Assembly: GCF_900102965.1 (NCBI RefSeq)
Contig: NZ_FNGM01000001.1
Location: 411,164-475,163, forward strand
Length of the DNA: 64,000 nt
Direction of reading: 5' to 3'
From: Paenibacillus jilunlii
GTDB taxonomy: Bacteria; Bacillota; Bacilli; Paenibacillales; Paenibacillaceae
Positions 17,641 through 25,951 of the stretch are shown here, piece after piece. Made by a program: the position numbers and the translations under genes. Every line of letters starts with the position of its first letter. The stretch's first letter is position 1. Under the pieces are notes generated by a model. It was not told where the DNA came from. It saw only the letters and a list, made by a program, of their open reading frames with translations, and ran no database searches.

Positions 17641-17829
17641 CGTCCACCTTTAAAGTTTCTTAAAGGAAGCTTACAGGGCTGTAAGGTAGTGGACGGTAGT
17701 TTGCATCATGACCAGTGGTAGAGGTTAGGTTGATTTCTACTATGAGAAGTTAAGCAAACCCCATGCCTCCCTGCGGGGGCTGCTACCCGAGCATCAAAAC
17801 AGCCTTCTGATTCGTAGAAGGCTGTTTTT
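17641..17829 (+). ncRNA. candidate structured RNA ending in a terminator
   Basis: CGTCCAC (17641-17647) pairs with GTGGACG (17689-17695). Enclosed are two perfect hairpins, CTTTAA/TTAAAG (17648-17665) and CTTACA/TGTAAG (17670-17685), giving a three-way junction. Downstream are a further stem (ATGC at 17763, GCAT at 17791) and an intrinsic terminator. No open frame with a ribosome binding site covers it and I recognise no known RNA family; no clear promoter was found. Confidence 0.4.
17797..17829 (+). terminator. rho-independent terminator
   Basis: AAACAGCCTTCT (17797-17808) pairs with AGAAGGCTGTTT (17816-17827) around a 7-base loop, followed by T residues. No + strand protein gene lies upstream, so it presumably ends the candidate RNA. 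Confidence 0.75.
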
Positions 17830-18010
17830 GTCTTTTATGTCATGATGCATAACATTGGAATAGTATTTTTAGTCAAAAATACAAAAGAAGACCTTCTGTA
17901 ATTGATTTTTTTAACGAAACAAGATTAAAATATACACAATAAGTTATATATTCTAACATACAATAATTTATCCTTATGAAGTTTAGTGTGAGTGGAGAGG
18001 TGAAACGGTC

Positions 18011-19057
18011 ATGATAGAGGAAAAGAAGAAACCGGTGCAAGAAATCGAGCTTCCCCGTGATTGCACGTTCTCCCCTGAGGACTGGCGGGTACTGGCCGAA
18101 TACTGGTATCCGGTGGCAATTGCGGACGATGTACAGGACAAACCGCTGGCAGTGATGCTGCTGGATATGAAGCTGGTGTGCTACCGCAGTGAAGGCAAGG
18201 TGGTGGTCGCCCGTGATCTTTGCTTCCACCGGGGGGCGCCGCTCAGCAAGGGCTGGGTCGAGAACGGCGAGATTGTCTGCCCGTATCATGGTTTCCGTTA
18301 CAACTGTGAAGGCAAATGTACCGCTGTACCGGCCCATCCCAGCTCCAAAATCTCACCCAAGCTGAAGCTGATCGTATACCCGGCGGTCGAGCGCTACGGC
18401 CTGATCTGGACCTGCCTGGGTTCTGCGGCGGAGCAGATTCCGGAGTTCCCGGGCTGGGAAGACCCTGACTATATCAATATTTTGCCGCCGGGCTTCGATA
18501 TTGCCGGTTCGTCCGGCCGCCAGATGGAGGGGTTCCTTGACGTCTCCCATTTCGCTTATGTGCATACAGCCACCTTTGGTGACCGGAACAACACGGAGGT
18601 TCCCCAGTACAAGGTCAGACGCGAGGGCAATGAGCTGGTCGCTGAATACTGGAGTACGGTAAGCAACTATGGAAAAGGCCAGGAGAACCCGGCGCCGGAG
18701 GGTTTCATGTGGCTGCGCGAATTCCGCGTATTTCCGCCATTTGCGGCTTCCCTTACCGTCTATTTTCCCGACGAAGGCAGACTCAACATTCTGAACTGTG
18801 CTTCCCCGGTATCCGCACGTTATACGCGCTTGTTCTGTCCGATCTCCAGGAACTTCGACAAGAGTGCGCCGGTCGAGGATACGATTAAGTTCAACCTGCA
18901 GGTCTTTGCAGAAGACGCGGAAATGGTGGAGGCGCAGACTCCGGAGGATCTGCCGCTCGATCTGCAGGCCGAAGCGCATATCCCGGCTGACCGCACGTCC
19001 ATCGCTTACCGCCAGCTGCTGACTGAACTGGGTCTGGGACGGTCTTATACTTCATAA
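18011..19057 (+). CDS. Rieske [2Fe-2S] oxygenase, alpha-subunit type
   Basis: 348 residues. N-terminal Rieske domain with C71-F-H73 and C90-PY-H93 ligating the [2Fe-2S] cluster, followed by a catalytic non-haem iron domain with the D177-VS-H180-FAYV-H185 pattern typical of aromatic-ring-hydroxylating and O-demethylating oxygenases (VanA-like single-component alpha subunits). It would use NAD(P)H through a separate reductase and O2; neither a reductase nor a ferredoxin gene is nearby. Start ATG behind GGAGAGGTG. Monocistronic; the substrate cannot be inferred. Confidence 0.88.
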   Translation: MIEEKKKPVQEIELPRDCTFSPEDWRVLAEYWYPVAIADDVQDKPLAVMLLDMKLVCYRSEGKVVVARDLCFHRGAPLSKGWVENGEIVCPYHGFRYNCEGKCTAVPAHPSSKISPKLKLIVYPAVERYGLIWTCLGSAAEQIPEFPGWEDPDYINILPPGFDIAGSSGRQMEGFLDVSHFAYVHTATFGDRNNTEVPQYKVRREGNELVAEYWSTVSNYGKGQENPAPEGFMWLREFRVFPPFAASLTVYFPDEGRLNILNCASPVSARYTRLFCPISRNFDKSAPVEDTIKFNLQVFAEDAEMVEAQTPEDLPLDLQAEAHIPADRTSIAYRQLLTELGLGRSYTS

Positions 19058-19280
19058 ATTGTGGAGCATTCTATAGCTTGATACACAGGTCCCTTCCTGT
19101 ATCTGTTCTCCGGAGCAGCGTACGGGAAGGGTTTTTGTGTTTTCTTCCGTCGACTGGAGAATGTAGGTCCATGTCTGATAAAATAGAAATGCAGATGGCA
19201 GAAATGAATACACAACGATTCCAGACTGTACCGGCAGCGGCGCAATGCAGGACCGGCATCAACCCAAAGGAGACTTAATT

Positions 19281-20189
19281 GTGAACGAGAAACTGACGCA
19301 AGCCTATGAAAGGTTAGGGTTGCCTGAAACCGTAACCAGAGAGGAACTTAACAAAAGGTTCGATCTGCTGCTAAGACGGCGGCGCTCATTGAACACCGAA
19401 GCGGAAATCGCCGCCTATGAAGCGGATTTTCAGGCGATCAAGTTTATTCTGGATTTCAGAGACCAGCAGGAAATTCAGGAGGCTGAAGATCAGCGGCTGG
19501 CCAAATACGGCAGTCTTGCGGGCGGAGCGCGTAAATGGGAGCGCTTTATGCGGCTCTATAAAACACATGTCATCATTTCCATTATCGCTGTAATCGTGCT
19601 TATTTTTGCCGGTAACGCGCTCTATAACAACTGGCAGCATAAAAAGTACCTGGCCTCCTTGCCGCCGGTTGACGCGAAGATTATGTTCATAGGCAATTTC
19701 GGTGTGAAGGACGAGGACGGCAAAATGGATGCGCTGAACCAGGCGATCATCGGGCAGTACCCGGAATGGAAGCGGGTGGACAGCAGCATGATCTATCTTC
19801 CGAAGACCGGCGAGGGCGCAGATACACTGGATATGAATTATTTGCAAAAAGCCGTAGTCGAGCTGGCGGCGAACACGCCGGATATCCTGATCCTCGATGA
19901 AGCTACGCTTGAATGGATCGGCAAACAGGATGGGTTTCAGAATCTGGAGCCCATTCTGGCGGATGGCAAGATCTCCAAAGACGATCCCCGCCTGAAGTGG
20001 GGAAAGGTGGGAGAAAGCACTGAGGAACAGCTGTACGCTGTTGACATCACGGACTCGAAGTTTGTGTCCTCCCTGCCGATTAACCATAACACCAAGTCTA
20101 TTGAAATTGGAGTCTTGGGCGGGGATGAACCAAAGGAGAAAATCATGCAATTCGTGAAGCACATCGCCGAGGAGGGCGCAGCGCAGTAG
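19281..20189 (+). CDS. hypothetical single-pass membrane protein
   Basis: About 302 residues. I choose GTG 19281, preceded by AAAGGAG. The N-terminal ~80 residues are highly charged and helical (EELNKRFDLLLRRRRS) and recall a J-domain layout but lack the HPD motif. A transmembrane helix (VIISIIAVIVLIFAG, about residues 97-115) follows, then a soluble, likely extracellular domain of ~180 residues with YPEWKRVDSSMIYLP and repeated ILDEAT/GKQDG segments resembling a solute-binding half. I do not recognise the family. Single gene with its own terminator. Confidence 0.75.
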   Translation: MNEKLTQAYERLGLPETVTREELNKRFDLLLRRRRSLNTEAEIAAYEADFQAIKFILDFRDQQEIQEAEDQRLAKYGSLAGGARKWERFMRLYKTHVIISIIAVIVLIFAGNALYNNWQHKKYLASLPPVDAKIMFIGNFGVKDEDGKMDALNQAIIGQYPEWKRVDSSMIYLPKTGEGADTLDMNYLQKAVVELAANTPDILILDEATLEWIGKQDGFQNLEPILADGKISKDDPRLKWGKVGESTEEQLYAVDITDSKFVSSLPINHNTKSIEIGVLGGDEPKEKIMQFVKHIAEEGAAQ

Positions 20190-20252
20190 GAGACTTTGTT
20201 GCAGGAGTATTCCTGCAGCAAGTAATTGCATCCTCAATAGATGGATAACAAG

Positions 20253-20294
20253 AATGGCGGAACAGAAGGGCACAAGCCTTTCCGTTCCGCCATT
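20253..20294. terminator. bidirectional terminator
   Basis: AATGGCGGAAC (20253-20263) pairs with GTTCCGCCATT (20284-20294), with an inner AAGG/CCTT, between two convergent genes. Confidence 0.7.
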
Positions 20295-20374
20295 ATTTGT
20301 GTTCAGGCATGGGCTGCTGTGCGCTGAAGGATTAACTGCAGCAGGTGTACAGCTTGCCATGCCTTGTCCCGGTA

Positions 20375-21187
20375 TTAACGCTCCAGCCGGTAGCCGCCGT
20401 GAAATACAGGGCCGACATATTGGTTAAACGCATAGCCGCTGCGGATGGCAGCGGAGACGAAGTCCTTGGCTTTTACGACGGCATCATGCACAGACAAGCC
20501 GTTGGCCAGACCGCCTGTGATGGCAGCGGCAAAGGTGCAGCCCGCTCCGTGGTTGTAGGCCGGTTCGATTTTGGCGGTTTCCAGCACATCATATTCAGAA
20601 CCGTCGAAGAACACATCTATGGCCAGATCGCCGCCCAGCGCTTTGCCGCCCTTGACAACCACATTTTGGGTGCCGAGGGCATGGATCAGGCGTGCAGCTT
20701 CTTTCATTTCGTCAATGGACGTCAGCTTGCCCAGCCCGGACAACACACCGGCTTCGAACAGATTAGGTGTGGCCACTGTGGCGAGAGGCAGCAGCAGATC
20801 ACGGATCGCATTTGCGCTCTCCGGGTTCAGGACTTCATCTTCCCCTTTGCAGACCATAACCGGATCAATGACTACGTTGGTCTGCAGGCTCTCCTTGATC
20901 GCTTTTTCTGCTACCTTAACGATATCCACACTGCCCAGCATACCGGTCTTCATAGCATCGACAGGGCCCCCTGCGAACACAGTTTTCAGCTGCTCCGCAA
21001 CGATGGCCGCATCAATCGGATAGACATTGTGATGCCAGCCGTTATCCGGGTCCATCGTAACAATAGTGGTCAAAGCGCTGAAGCCGTAAGTGCCATACTC
21101 CTCAAAGGTTTTGAGGTCGGCCTGAATACCTGCACCTCCGCTGGAGTCACTTCCGGCAATGGTTAGAGCTTTAATAATTTTTGACAA
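20375..21187 (-). CDS. pdxK: pyridoxine/pyridoxal/pyridoxamine kinase (ThiD-like)
   Basis: 270-residue ribokinase-fold enzyme very close in layout to B. subtilis PdxK. It phosphorylates B6 vitamers (and possibly hydroxymethylpyrimidine) in pyridoxal phosphate salvage. Seen: ALTIAGSDSSGGAGIQADLK at the N-terminus, DAMKTGML near residue 77, VVIDPVMVCKG near 105, TPNLFEA near 139, and the anion hole/catalytic Asp-region NHGAGCTFAAAI near 210, where the usual GTGD/GAGD Asp is a Cys, as in the PdxK subgroup. TTG start at 21187. Single gene. Confidence 0.9.
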   Translation of the reverse strand: MSKIIKALTIAGSDSSGGAGIQADLKTFEEYGTYGFSALTTIVTMDPDNGWHHNVYPIDAAIVAEQLKTVFAGGPVDAMKTGMLGSVDIVKVAEKAIKESLQTNVVIDPVMVCKGEDEVLNPESANAIRDLLLPLATVATPNLFEAGVLSGLGKLTSIDEMKEAARLIHALGTQNVVVKGGKALGGDLAIDVFFDGSEYDVLETAKIEPAYNHGAGCTFAAAITGGLANGLSVHDAVVKAKDFVSAAIRSGYAFNQYVGPVFHGGYRLER

Positions 21188-21465
21188 AGCGAACGTCCCC
21201 TTCTGGTATATGAATAGATGAAGCTTGATTCAGGTGGAATCTTTTAAACTCTACGATATTATAACAAAAAACATTCCCGGTGTCCGCAATCAGGCGGGAA
21301 CTCGTCTACTGTATTGACCTCTGCTTTGCTGGGAGAGTTTCTTTTTTTGGTAAAAAATATTAGGGGGTGGAATGGGAAGAGGAGGAAAAGGCGGTGGGTA
21401 GGAGGCGGGTTCCCATTGGAGAAAACTGCATATCCATATAGAAGTACAACGTTTAGGAGGCTGCC

Positions 21466-22578
21466 ATGATCGAAATCAGCTTATGCATGATCGTCCGCAA
21501 CGAAGAGAACAGTCTGCCCCGCTGCCTGTCTACCGCAGCAACCCTCGCGGATGAGATCATTATTGTCGATACGGGGTCAACGGACCGGACCAAAGAAATT
21601 GCCGCGTCCTTTGGAGCGGTGATTTATGATTTTACGTGGATTGAGGATTTCTCGGCGGCCCGGAACTTTGCCTTCAGCAAGGCTACCAAGGATTATATCC
21701 TGTGGCTGGATGCCGATGACTACTTGAAGCCTAAGGATCAGGAGCTTTTCAAAGGACTCAAGAGCAGTCTTCCGGGGCATGTAGACAGCGTGAATATGCC
21801 GTATCATCTTGCTTTTGACGCTGCTGGCAATGTGGTTACCTCACTTCGCCGCAACCGGCTGGTCCGCCGCAGCTGCAATTTCAAATGGATAGGGCCGGTG
21901 CACGAATATCTGGAGGTATACGGCCCATCCTACAGCAGTGATGTCAGCATTACACATGAAAAAGACAAGGCCTACACGGACCGCAATCTGCGGATTTACC
22001 AGAAACGGGCCGCAGCCGGTGAAGTCTTCTCCCCGCGGGACCAGTATTATTACGCGAATGAGCTGCGGGACCACGGGCTGCATGAGGAGGCCTGCCGGTA
22101 TTATACCCTTTTTCTGGAAGGGGAACAGGGCTGGATCGAGGATAATTACCAGGCCTGCCTGCGGCTGGCTGAATGCCAGGAACGGCTGGGGAATAAGGAA
22201 GAAGCCTTCCAGGCACTTTGCCGGACACTGAAGATCGATAAGCCGCGGGCGGAATTCTGCTGCCGGCTGGGTGCGTGGCACTTGGAGAAGAATCAGCTGC
22301 TTCAGGCCGTCTACTGGTATGAGCTCGCTGTGATGCTGCCCCCGCAGAATGATTCTATGGGCATGCGTAATGAGAGCTATAGCACCTGGCTGCCGAATCT
22401 GCAGCTGGCCTTATGCTACGACCGTCTTGGACAGCATGAGAAGGCGAACCTGTTCAACGAAACGGCATTGCGTTATCACCCGGCACATCCCAGCATGCTG
22501 TATAACCGGAATTATTTCAAAACCCTGCTCGGTGACAAATATGTCGGGCTGGAGCCTGTTGCAGAGCAAGAGAGGTAA
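21466..22578 (+). CDS. family 2 glycosyltransferase with TPR-like C-terminus
   Basis: 370 residues. GT2 domain in the first ~200 residues: ISLCMIVRNEE, IIIVDTGSTDRTKEIA and the metal/sugar-nucleotide motif WLDADDY near residue 84, followed by the FKWIGPVHEYLE segment. The C-terminal half consists of helical repeats resembling tetratricopeptide units (YYANELRDHGLHEEACRYY and similar), the architecture of SunS-type and related transferases that modify proteins. No membrane segment. AGGAGG precedes the ATG. Acceptor unknown; no bacteriocin gene is adjacent. Confidence 0.88.
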   Translation: MIEISLCMIVRNEENSLPRCLSTAATLADEIIIVDTGSTDRTKEIAASFGAVIYDFTWIEDFSAARNFAFSKATKDYILWLDADDYLKPKDQELFKGLKSSLPGHVDSVNMPYHLAFDAAGNVVTSLRRNRLVRRSCNFKWIGPVHEYLEVYGPSYSSDVSITHEKDKAYTDRNLRIYQKRAAAGEVFSPRDQYYYANELRDHGLHEEACRYYTLFLEGEQGWIEDNYQACLRLAECQERLGNKEEAFQALCRTLKIDKPRAEFCCRLGAWHLEKNQLLQAVYWYELAVMLPPQNDSMGMRNESYSTWLPNLQLALCYDRLGQHEKANLFNETALRYHPAHPSMLYNRNYFKTLLGDKYVGLEPVAEQER

Positions 22579-22731
22579 GAGAGGTAAAAGAGGTGAGCGA
22601 GGCTTCTCATCCTTGGATGTCCCAATCGACCAAGACATAACCTCGATGTATCAGATAAGCTGCTGAAAATCCCCTGATCGGCCTCAATAACGGATCTCCT
22701 GTCCTCAATAGAAGTATCCGGCTGGTTTAAA

Positions 22732-22766
22732 AGAACCCGCGCACGTTGAAATGTGCCGCGGGTTCT
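22732..22766. terminator. bidirectional terminator
   Basis: AGAACCCGCG-GCAC arms at 22732-22744 and 22753-22766 around a short loop, between convergent genes. Confidence 0.6.
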
Positions 22767-22825
22767 GCCTGTTCCATTAAATCCTGTTCCATTATATAAG
22801 AGAACAGGCTGCCGGCCGCAAAGGA

Positions 22826-23593
22826 TCAGCGGCTATGCAGAGCCTGTCCCTTGCCGTCGAGCAGCAAATGGGGTTCGCTGCTGGAGAGGAACTCCAGCAC
22901 CTTGTCATAGATAATGCGGTGTCCTGCCCGGTTGGGATGAATCCCGTCACGGCAGATGAACTCTGTATAATCCGGCTGCTGAAGAAAAGCGCTCCGGACA
23001 TCAATAATCTTCGTCTTGGTGCTCTCGGCGACCCTGATAATGGTGGAATTGTACCGTTCCTGCCACCAGTAGATTTTGGTGACACTGCCGAGAAATTTCA
23101 TGATGTTCGCTTCCGAGGCCGGATTGTTTCCGCTCACCCATTTGAAATAGCTGTCCGCATTCAGCGGCGGCAGGCTCATCAGAATCGGCATGATCCCTTG
23201 GGTTCTCAGGAAGTCAATCATATCCCGGAGCATGCTTTCGAATGCCGGAAAATCAGTTTTGGGATTATGTTCAGCTTCAGGGTTATTCACAATCTCCTCC
23301 CAGTGGAAATCGCAGTCATTCCCCCCGTATTCGATTAGCACCATATCCGGCTTCTCCTTCAGCACATCCCGTTTGAGATTGCCGAAGCCCTTAAGCAGCG
23401 TATTGCCGAATCTGGCCGTGTTGCGCAGCGCCCCCTTCAGCTTGCCTTGCAGCAGGGAGACGTAATTATCCTCTAGAATTACATATTTGCTTCTGGCCTC
23501 GTCATAGACCACACCCTTAGAAATGGAGTCTCCGCTCACCACATACTTATATTCAAGCTCTGCAGCTGACGGATGATTATCGTTCTGATGCAT
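22826..23593 (-). CDS. SGNH/GDSL-family hydrolase
   Basis: About 255 residues. Block I GDSIS near residue 21 (catalytic Ser), block III YGGND near 90, and block V DGIHPNRAGH near 215 give the Ser-Asp-His triad of the SGNH fold. It is probably an esterase, lipase-like or carbohydrate deacetylase; no signal peptide, so cytosolic. ATG 23593 sits six bases after GGAGGT, whereas GTG 23599 overlaps the site. Lies between two glycosyltransferase genes, which hints at a role on sugar esters, an inference only. Confidence 0.87.
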   Translation of the reverse strand: MHQNDNHPSAAELEYKYVVSGDSISKGVVYDEARSKYVILEDNYVSLLQGKLKGALRNTARFGNTLLKGFGNLKRDVLKEKPDMVLIEYGGNDCDFHWEEIVNNPEAEHNPKTDFPAFESMLRDMIDFLRTQGIMPILMSLPPLNADSYFKWVSGNNPASEANIMKFLGSVTKIYWWQERYNSTIIRVAESTKTKIIDVRSAFLQQPDYTEFICRDGIHPNRAGHRIIYDKVLEFLSSSEPHLLLDGKGQALHSR

Positions 23594-23741
23594 GGCCACA
23601 CCTCCGAAACTATATTGTACTTAATCTTAGTGTAAACCATTCATGAGGGCATTGCCTATGTATAAACGTCACGGGTCATGCGAACAAGCAGCTGCGAAAT
23701 CCGCGATTCCGGAAGCAGCTGCTTAATATAATGTCTTCAGG

Positions 23742-24848
23742 CTAATGGCCTTTACTTATTCTATATCCGGCCATTCGGCGCGATAAGGGAGTCCAGGTAG
23801 ATTCATTAGGGGGGATATTCTGCATAAACCGCACTACAGCCTGCTCCATACTGTTCACACTATTATCCCAGGTCCAGGCCAAAGAATCGGTTTCACCTTG
23901 TTCAGCGAGCCGGACTCTAAGCGCAGAGTCAACAATCAGGCGCACCACATCCTGGGCCAGCCGGTTCTCATACCGGTAGGAGAGCAGGCAATTCTCCTCG
24001 TGGCGGGCATACTGGAGATTTCCCCCGGAATATACAGACACCAGCGCTGCCCCGCAGCGCATGGCTTCTAGTCCCGGCAGGGAACCGGCATCGAAAGCAC
24101 TGGCGCTGACAAAAATATCCGCCCCGTTATAGTGATAGCAGAGCTCTTCATCATTCTGCGGAGTGAAGAACCGGTATTTGCCCCCGGCATGCATCTTCTG
24201 CAAGGATTCCGAGGAATAGAACTCATCCGGCGGACTTATGAAGTTGATGTTCACCTGCGGCATGTTATGCTTGACGATATCGAGCTGTTTCACCAAGTAG
24301 GCCTGTTCACGGTGCGAGGCAAAGCCGTTCTCTTCCTTGCGCAGAATCGCCGTGATATTCAATGGCTCCTGCAGCATGTGGCGGATATGCTGGTTGCGGA
24401 ACACCGTACTGATGCCTACCGGCACAATGCTCCCGGTAATCCCATGGCTCAAAGCTATTAGTTCCTGCTGCCATTGTGATAAAACCAGCAGCTTGTCAGT
24501 GATATGATAGGAAGGGAAGGATACTTCGTTCTCCGGCAGGAAGAGCGGCTCATAGCACAGAGACAGACGGATATGCATGCCTTTTCCCTGTTGGCTTGCC
24601 GCCTCGGACACGGGGACAGTCGTATAGAAATTGGACACAATAATATCACTGACGGGGAAATCAGATTCTCGCAGCACAGTGTGGTCCGTCGTTAGTATAT
24701 GAGAATGGACCGCATAGGAAATGTCGCCCCCTAGTGGCATGAGGATCACAACATCATGGCCCCGGGCGGTAAGCCCGTTGGTGAGTTCTACCAGCATGCG
24801 CTGAGCCCCGCCATGGCATAAGGTGAGAATGGGAAATGTAAACCTCAT
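23742..24848 (-). CDS. family 4-type glycosyltransferase
   Basis: 368 residues with the GT-B fold. N-terminal domain starts with RFTFPILTLCHGGAQRMLVELTNGL (first residues; GGAQR is the usual phosphate loop) and the C-terminal domain carries DIFVSASAFDAGSLPGLEAMRCGAALV near residue 270, the E-x7-E-like donor nucleotide motif of GT4 enzymes. It would transfer a sugar from a nucleotide donor to a cell-surface acceptor. Single gene on this strand, 148 bases upstream of the GDSL gene's start. Confidence 0.87.
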   Translation of the reverse strand: MRFTFPILTLCHGGAQRMLVELTNGLTARGHDVVILMPLGGDISYAVHSHILTTDHTVLRESDFPVSDIIVSNFYTTVPVSEAASQQGKGMHIRLSLCYEPLFLPENEVSFPSYHITDKLLVLSQWQQELIALSHGITGSIVPVGISTVFRNQHIRHMLQEPLNITAILRKEENGFASHREQAYLVKQLDIVKHNMPQVNINFISPPDEFYSSESLQKMHAGGKYRFFTPQNDEELCYHYNGADIFVSASAFDAGSLPGLEAMRCGAALVSVYSGGNLQYARHEENCLLSYRYENRLAQDVVRLIVDSALRVRLAEQGETDSLAWTWDNSVNSMEQAVVRFMQNIPPNESTWTPLSRRMAGYRISKGH

Positions 24849-25003
24849 GGATGATCTCTTCCCTTCTACAATATAGCTGAAAATAGCAAACTGGTTATGT
24901 ATACTATTTTATTCAGCGAATGCCGAGAAGTGCCGGGACTGCAGCCTTTAAATTTTTTCGGTTCCCCAAAAAGGAGGGTTGTGCATCTGCTGAACTGGAA
25001 GCA

Positions 25004-25849
25004 TTACGACTGAGGGTCTCTCAGGCGTTCCAGCAGCGCCACCGTTTCACGGATTGCCGGGCCTTGAATATCCTCCAGCGAGACATCGATCATCGGCTTG
25101 TGGGCCTGAAGCTTATTCAGGAACTCTGCGGTGTGGAACAATCCCCGGCCTGCCTCGCCATGGCGGAAGCGGATTCCCTCGGCATAAATATCCTTCAGGT
25201 GGGCCAGAATGATCCGGTCCCCGAACAGGCTGAAGGCATCGTCCACAATCTCATCCTGGTTCTGGACATGGTCTCCGATCAAGTTGCAGGGATCAAAGAC
25301 TACGCCAATTGCGCTGGAGGGAACCTCGTCGAGCATCCGGCGCACTTTGGCCGGAGTGGACAACGTATGGGTGCTTACGCCTTCCAGCCCGAGGAACACT
25401 CCCCATTTCTCCGCTTCCTCGGCCAGCTCCTCGACCGTAGCCCGCAGGGTTTCCCAGCCCAGCTCCTCATAGCGGTAAGGCTCAAATCCGGCAAAAGTGG
25501 TTAAGGCTCCGGTCTCCGTAGCGACCATCGGTGCGCCGAACAGCCGGGCATACCGCAAATGCTCCTTGAACCGCTCGATCTCCCCCCGGCGCATGGCCGG
25601 ATCGGGATGAATCGGGTTAATGTAGCAGCCGAGCACGCCGATGCGGATTCCCGCGCGGTCAAACTGTTCGGCGATATAATTGGCAAGGCCCGGACTAAGT
25701 TTCCCGGTAGAGGTATCGATATCCTGTATTGCTTTGGACAAAGCCAGCTGGACGAAATCGATTCCATAGCCTTGGAGCGCGGCAGTCAGCTCTTTAAGGG
25801 GCAAACAGCCTGCGGTGTGGGCCAATGTTCCATAACGGATGGTAAACAT
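25004..25849 (-). CDS. sugar phosphate isomerase/epimerase (xylose isomerase-like TIM barrel)
   Basis: About 281 residues of the AP endonuclease 2/xylose isomerase-like TIM-barrel family. Metal-binding-type positions are visible in LEGVSTHTLS, GVVFDPCNLIGD, ILAHLKDI and VSLEDIQGP. Such proteins isomerise or epimerise free or phosphorylated sugars. I place the start at ATG 25849 (MFTIRYG); AAAAGGAG abuts it, which is closer than normal, and an in-frame TTG at 25918 would add 23 hydrophobic residues unlike the family. Divergent from a CE7 esterase, with cre-like sites between, suggesting shared use on plant polysaccharide sugars. Confidence 0.82.
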   Translation of the reverse strand: MFTIRYGTLAHTAGCLPLKELTAALQGYGIDFVQLALSKAIQDIDTSTGKLSPGLANYIAEQFDRAGIRIGVLGCYINPIHPDPAMRRGEIERFKEHLRYARLFGAPMVATETGALTTFAGFEPYRYEELGWETLRATVEELAEEAEKWGVFLGLEGVSTHTLSTPAKVRRMLDEVPSSAIGVVFDPCNLIGDHVQNQDEIVDDAFSLFGDRIILAHLKDIYAEGIRFRHGEAGRGLFHTAEFLNKLQAHKPMIDVSLEDIQGPAIRETVALLERLRDPQS

Positions 25850-25893
25850 CTCCTTTTGGAAAATAGGGATTTGTATTATTATTAACTTTATAT

Positions 25894-25907
25894 TAATAGC
25901 GCTTACA
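25894..25907. promoter_or_regulatory. cre-like site 1
   Basis: On the - strand TGTAAGCGCTATTA matches the left half and core of the CcpA operator consensus. It lies about 45 bases upstream of the isomerase/epimerase start. Confidence 0.5.
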
Positions 25908-25920
25908 GCTACTTGCAATC

Positions 25921-25934
25921 ATAAAGCGCTGACA
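25921..25934. promoter_or_regulatory. cre-like site 2
   Basis: ATAAAGCGCTGACA matches the CcpA consensus at all but the first two positions. It lies 27 bases from the first site, directly upstream of the CE7 esterase start. Confidence 0.5.
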
Positions 25935-25951
25935 GAATAGGAGAGCATGCA

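Noticed and set aside
17641..17829. T-box leader or hammerhead ribozyme
   Set aside because: Neither the T-box GGTGGNACC block nor the CUGAUGA/GAAA core is present, and no tRNA-related gene follows. Kept only as an unclassified candidate RNA.
20345..21166. 273-codon open frame opposite to pdxK
   Set aside because: Antisense of a strongly conserved kinase; no recognisable domain and no ribosome binding site.
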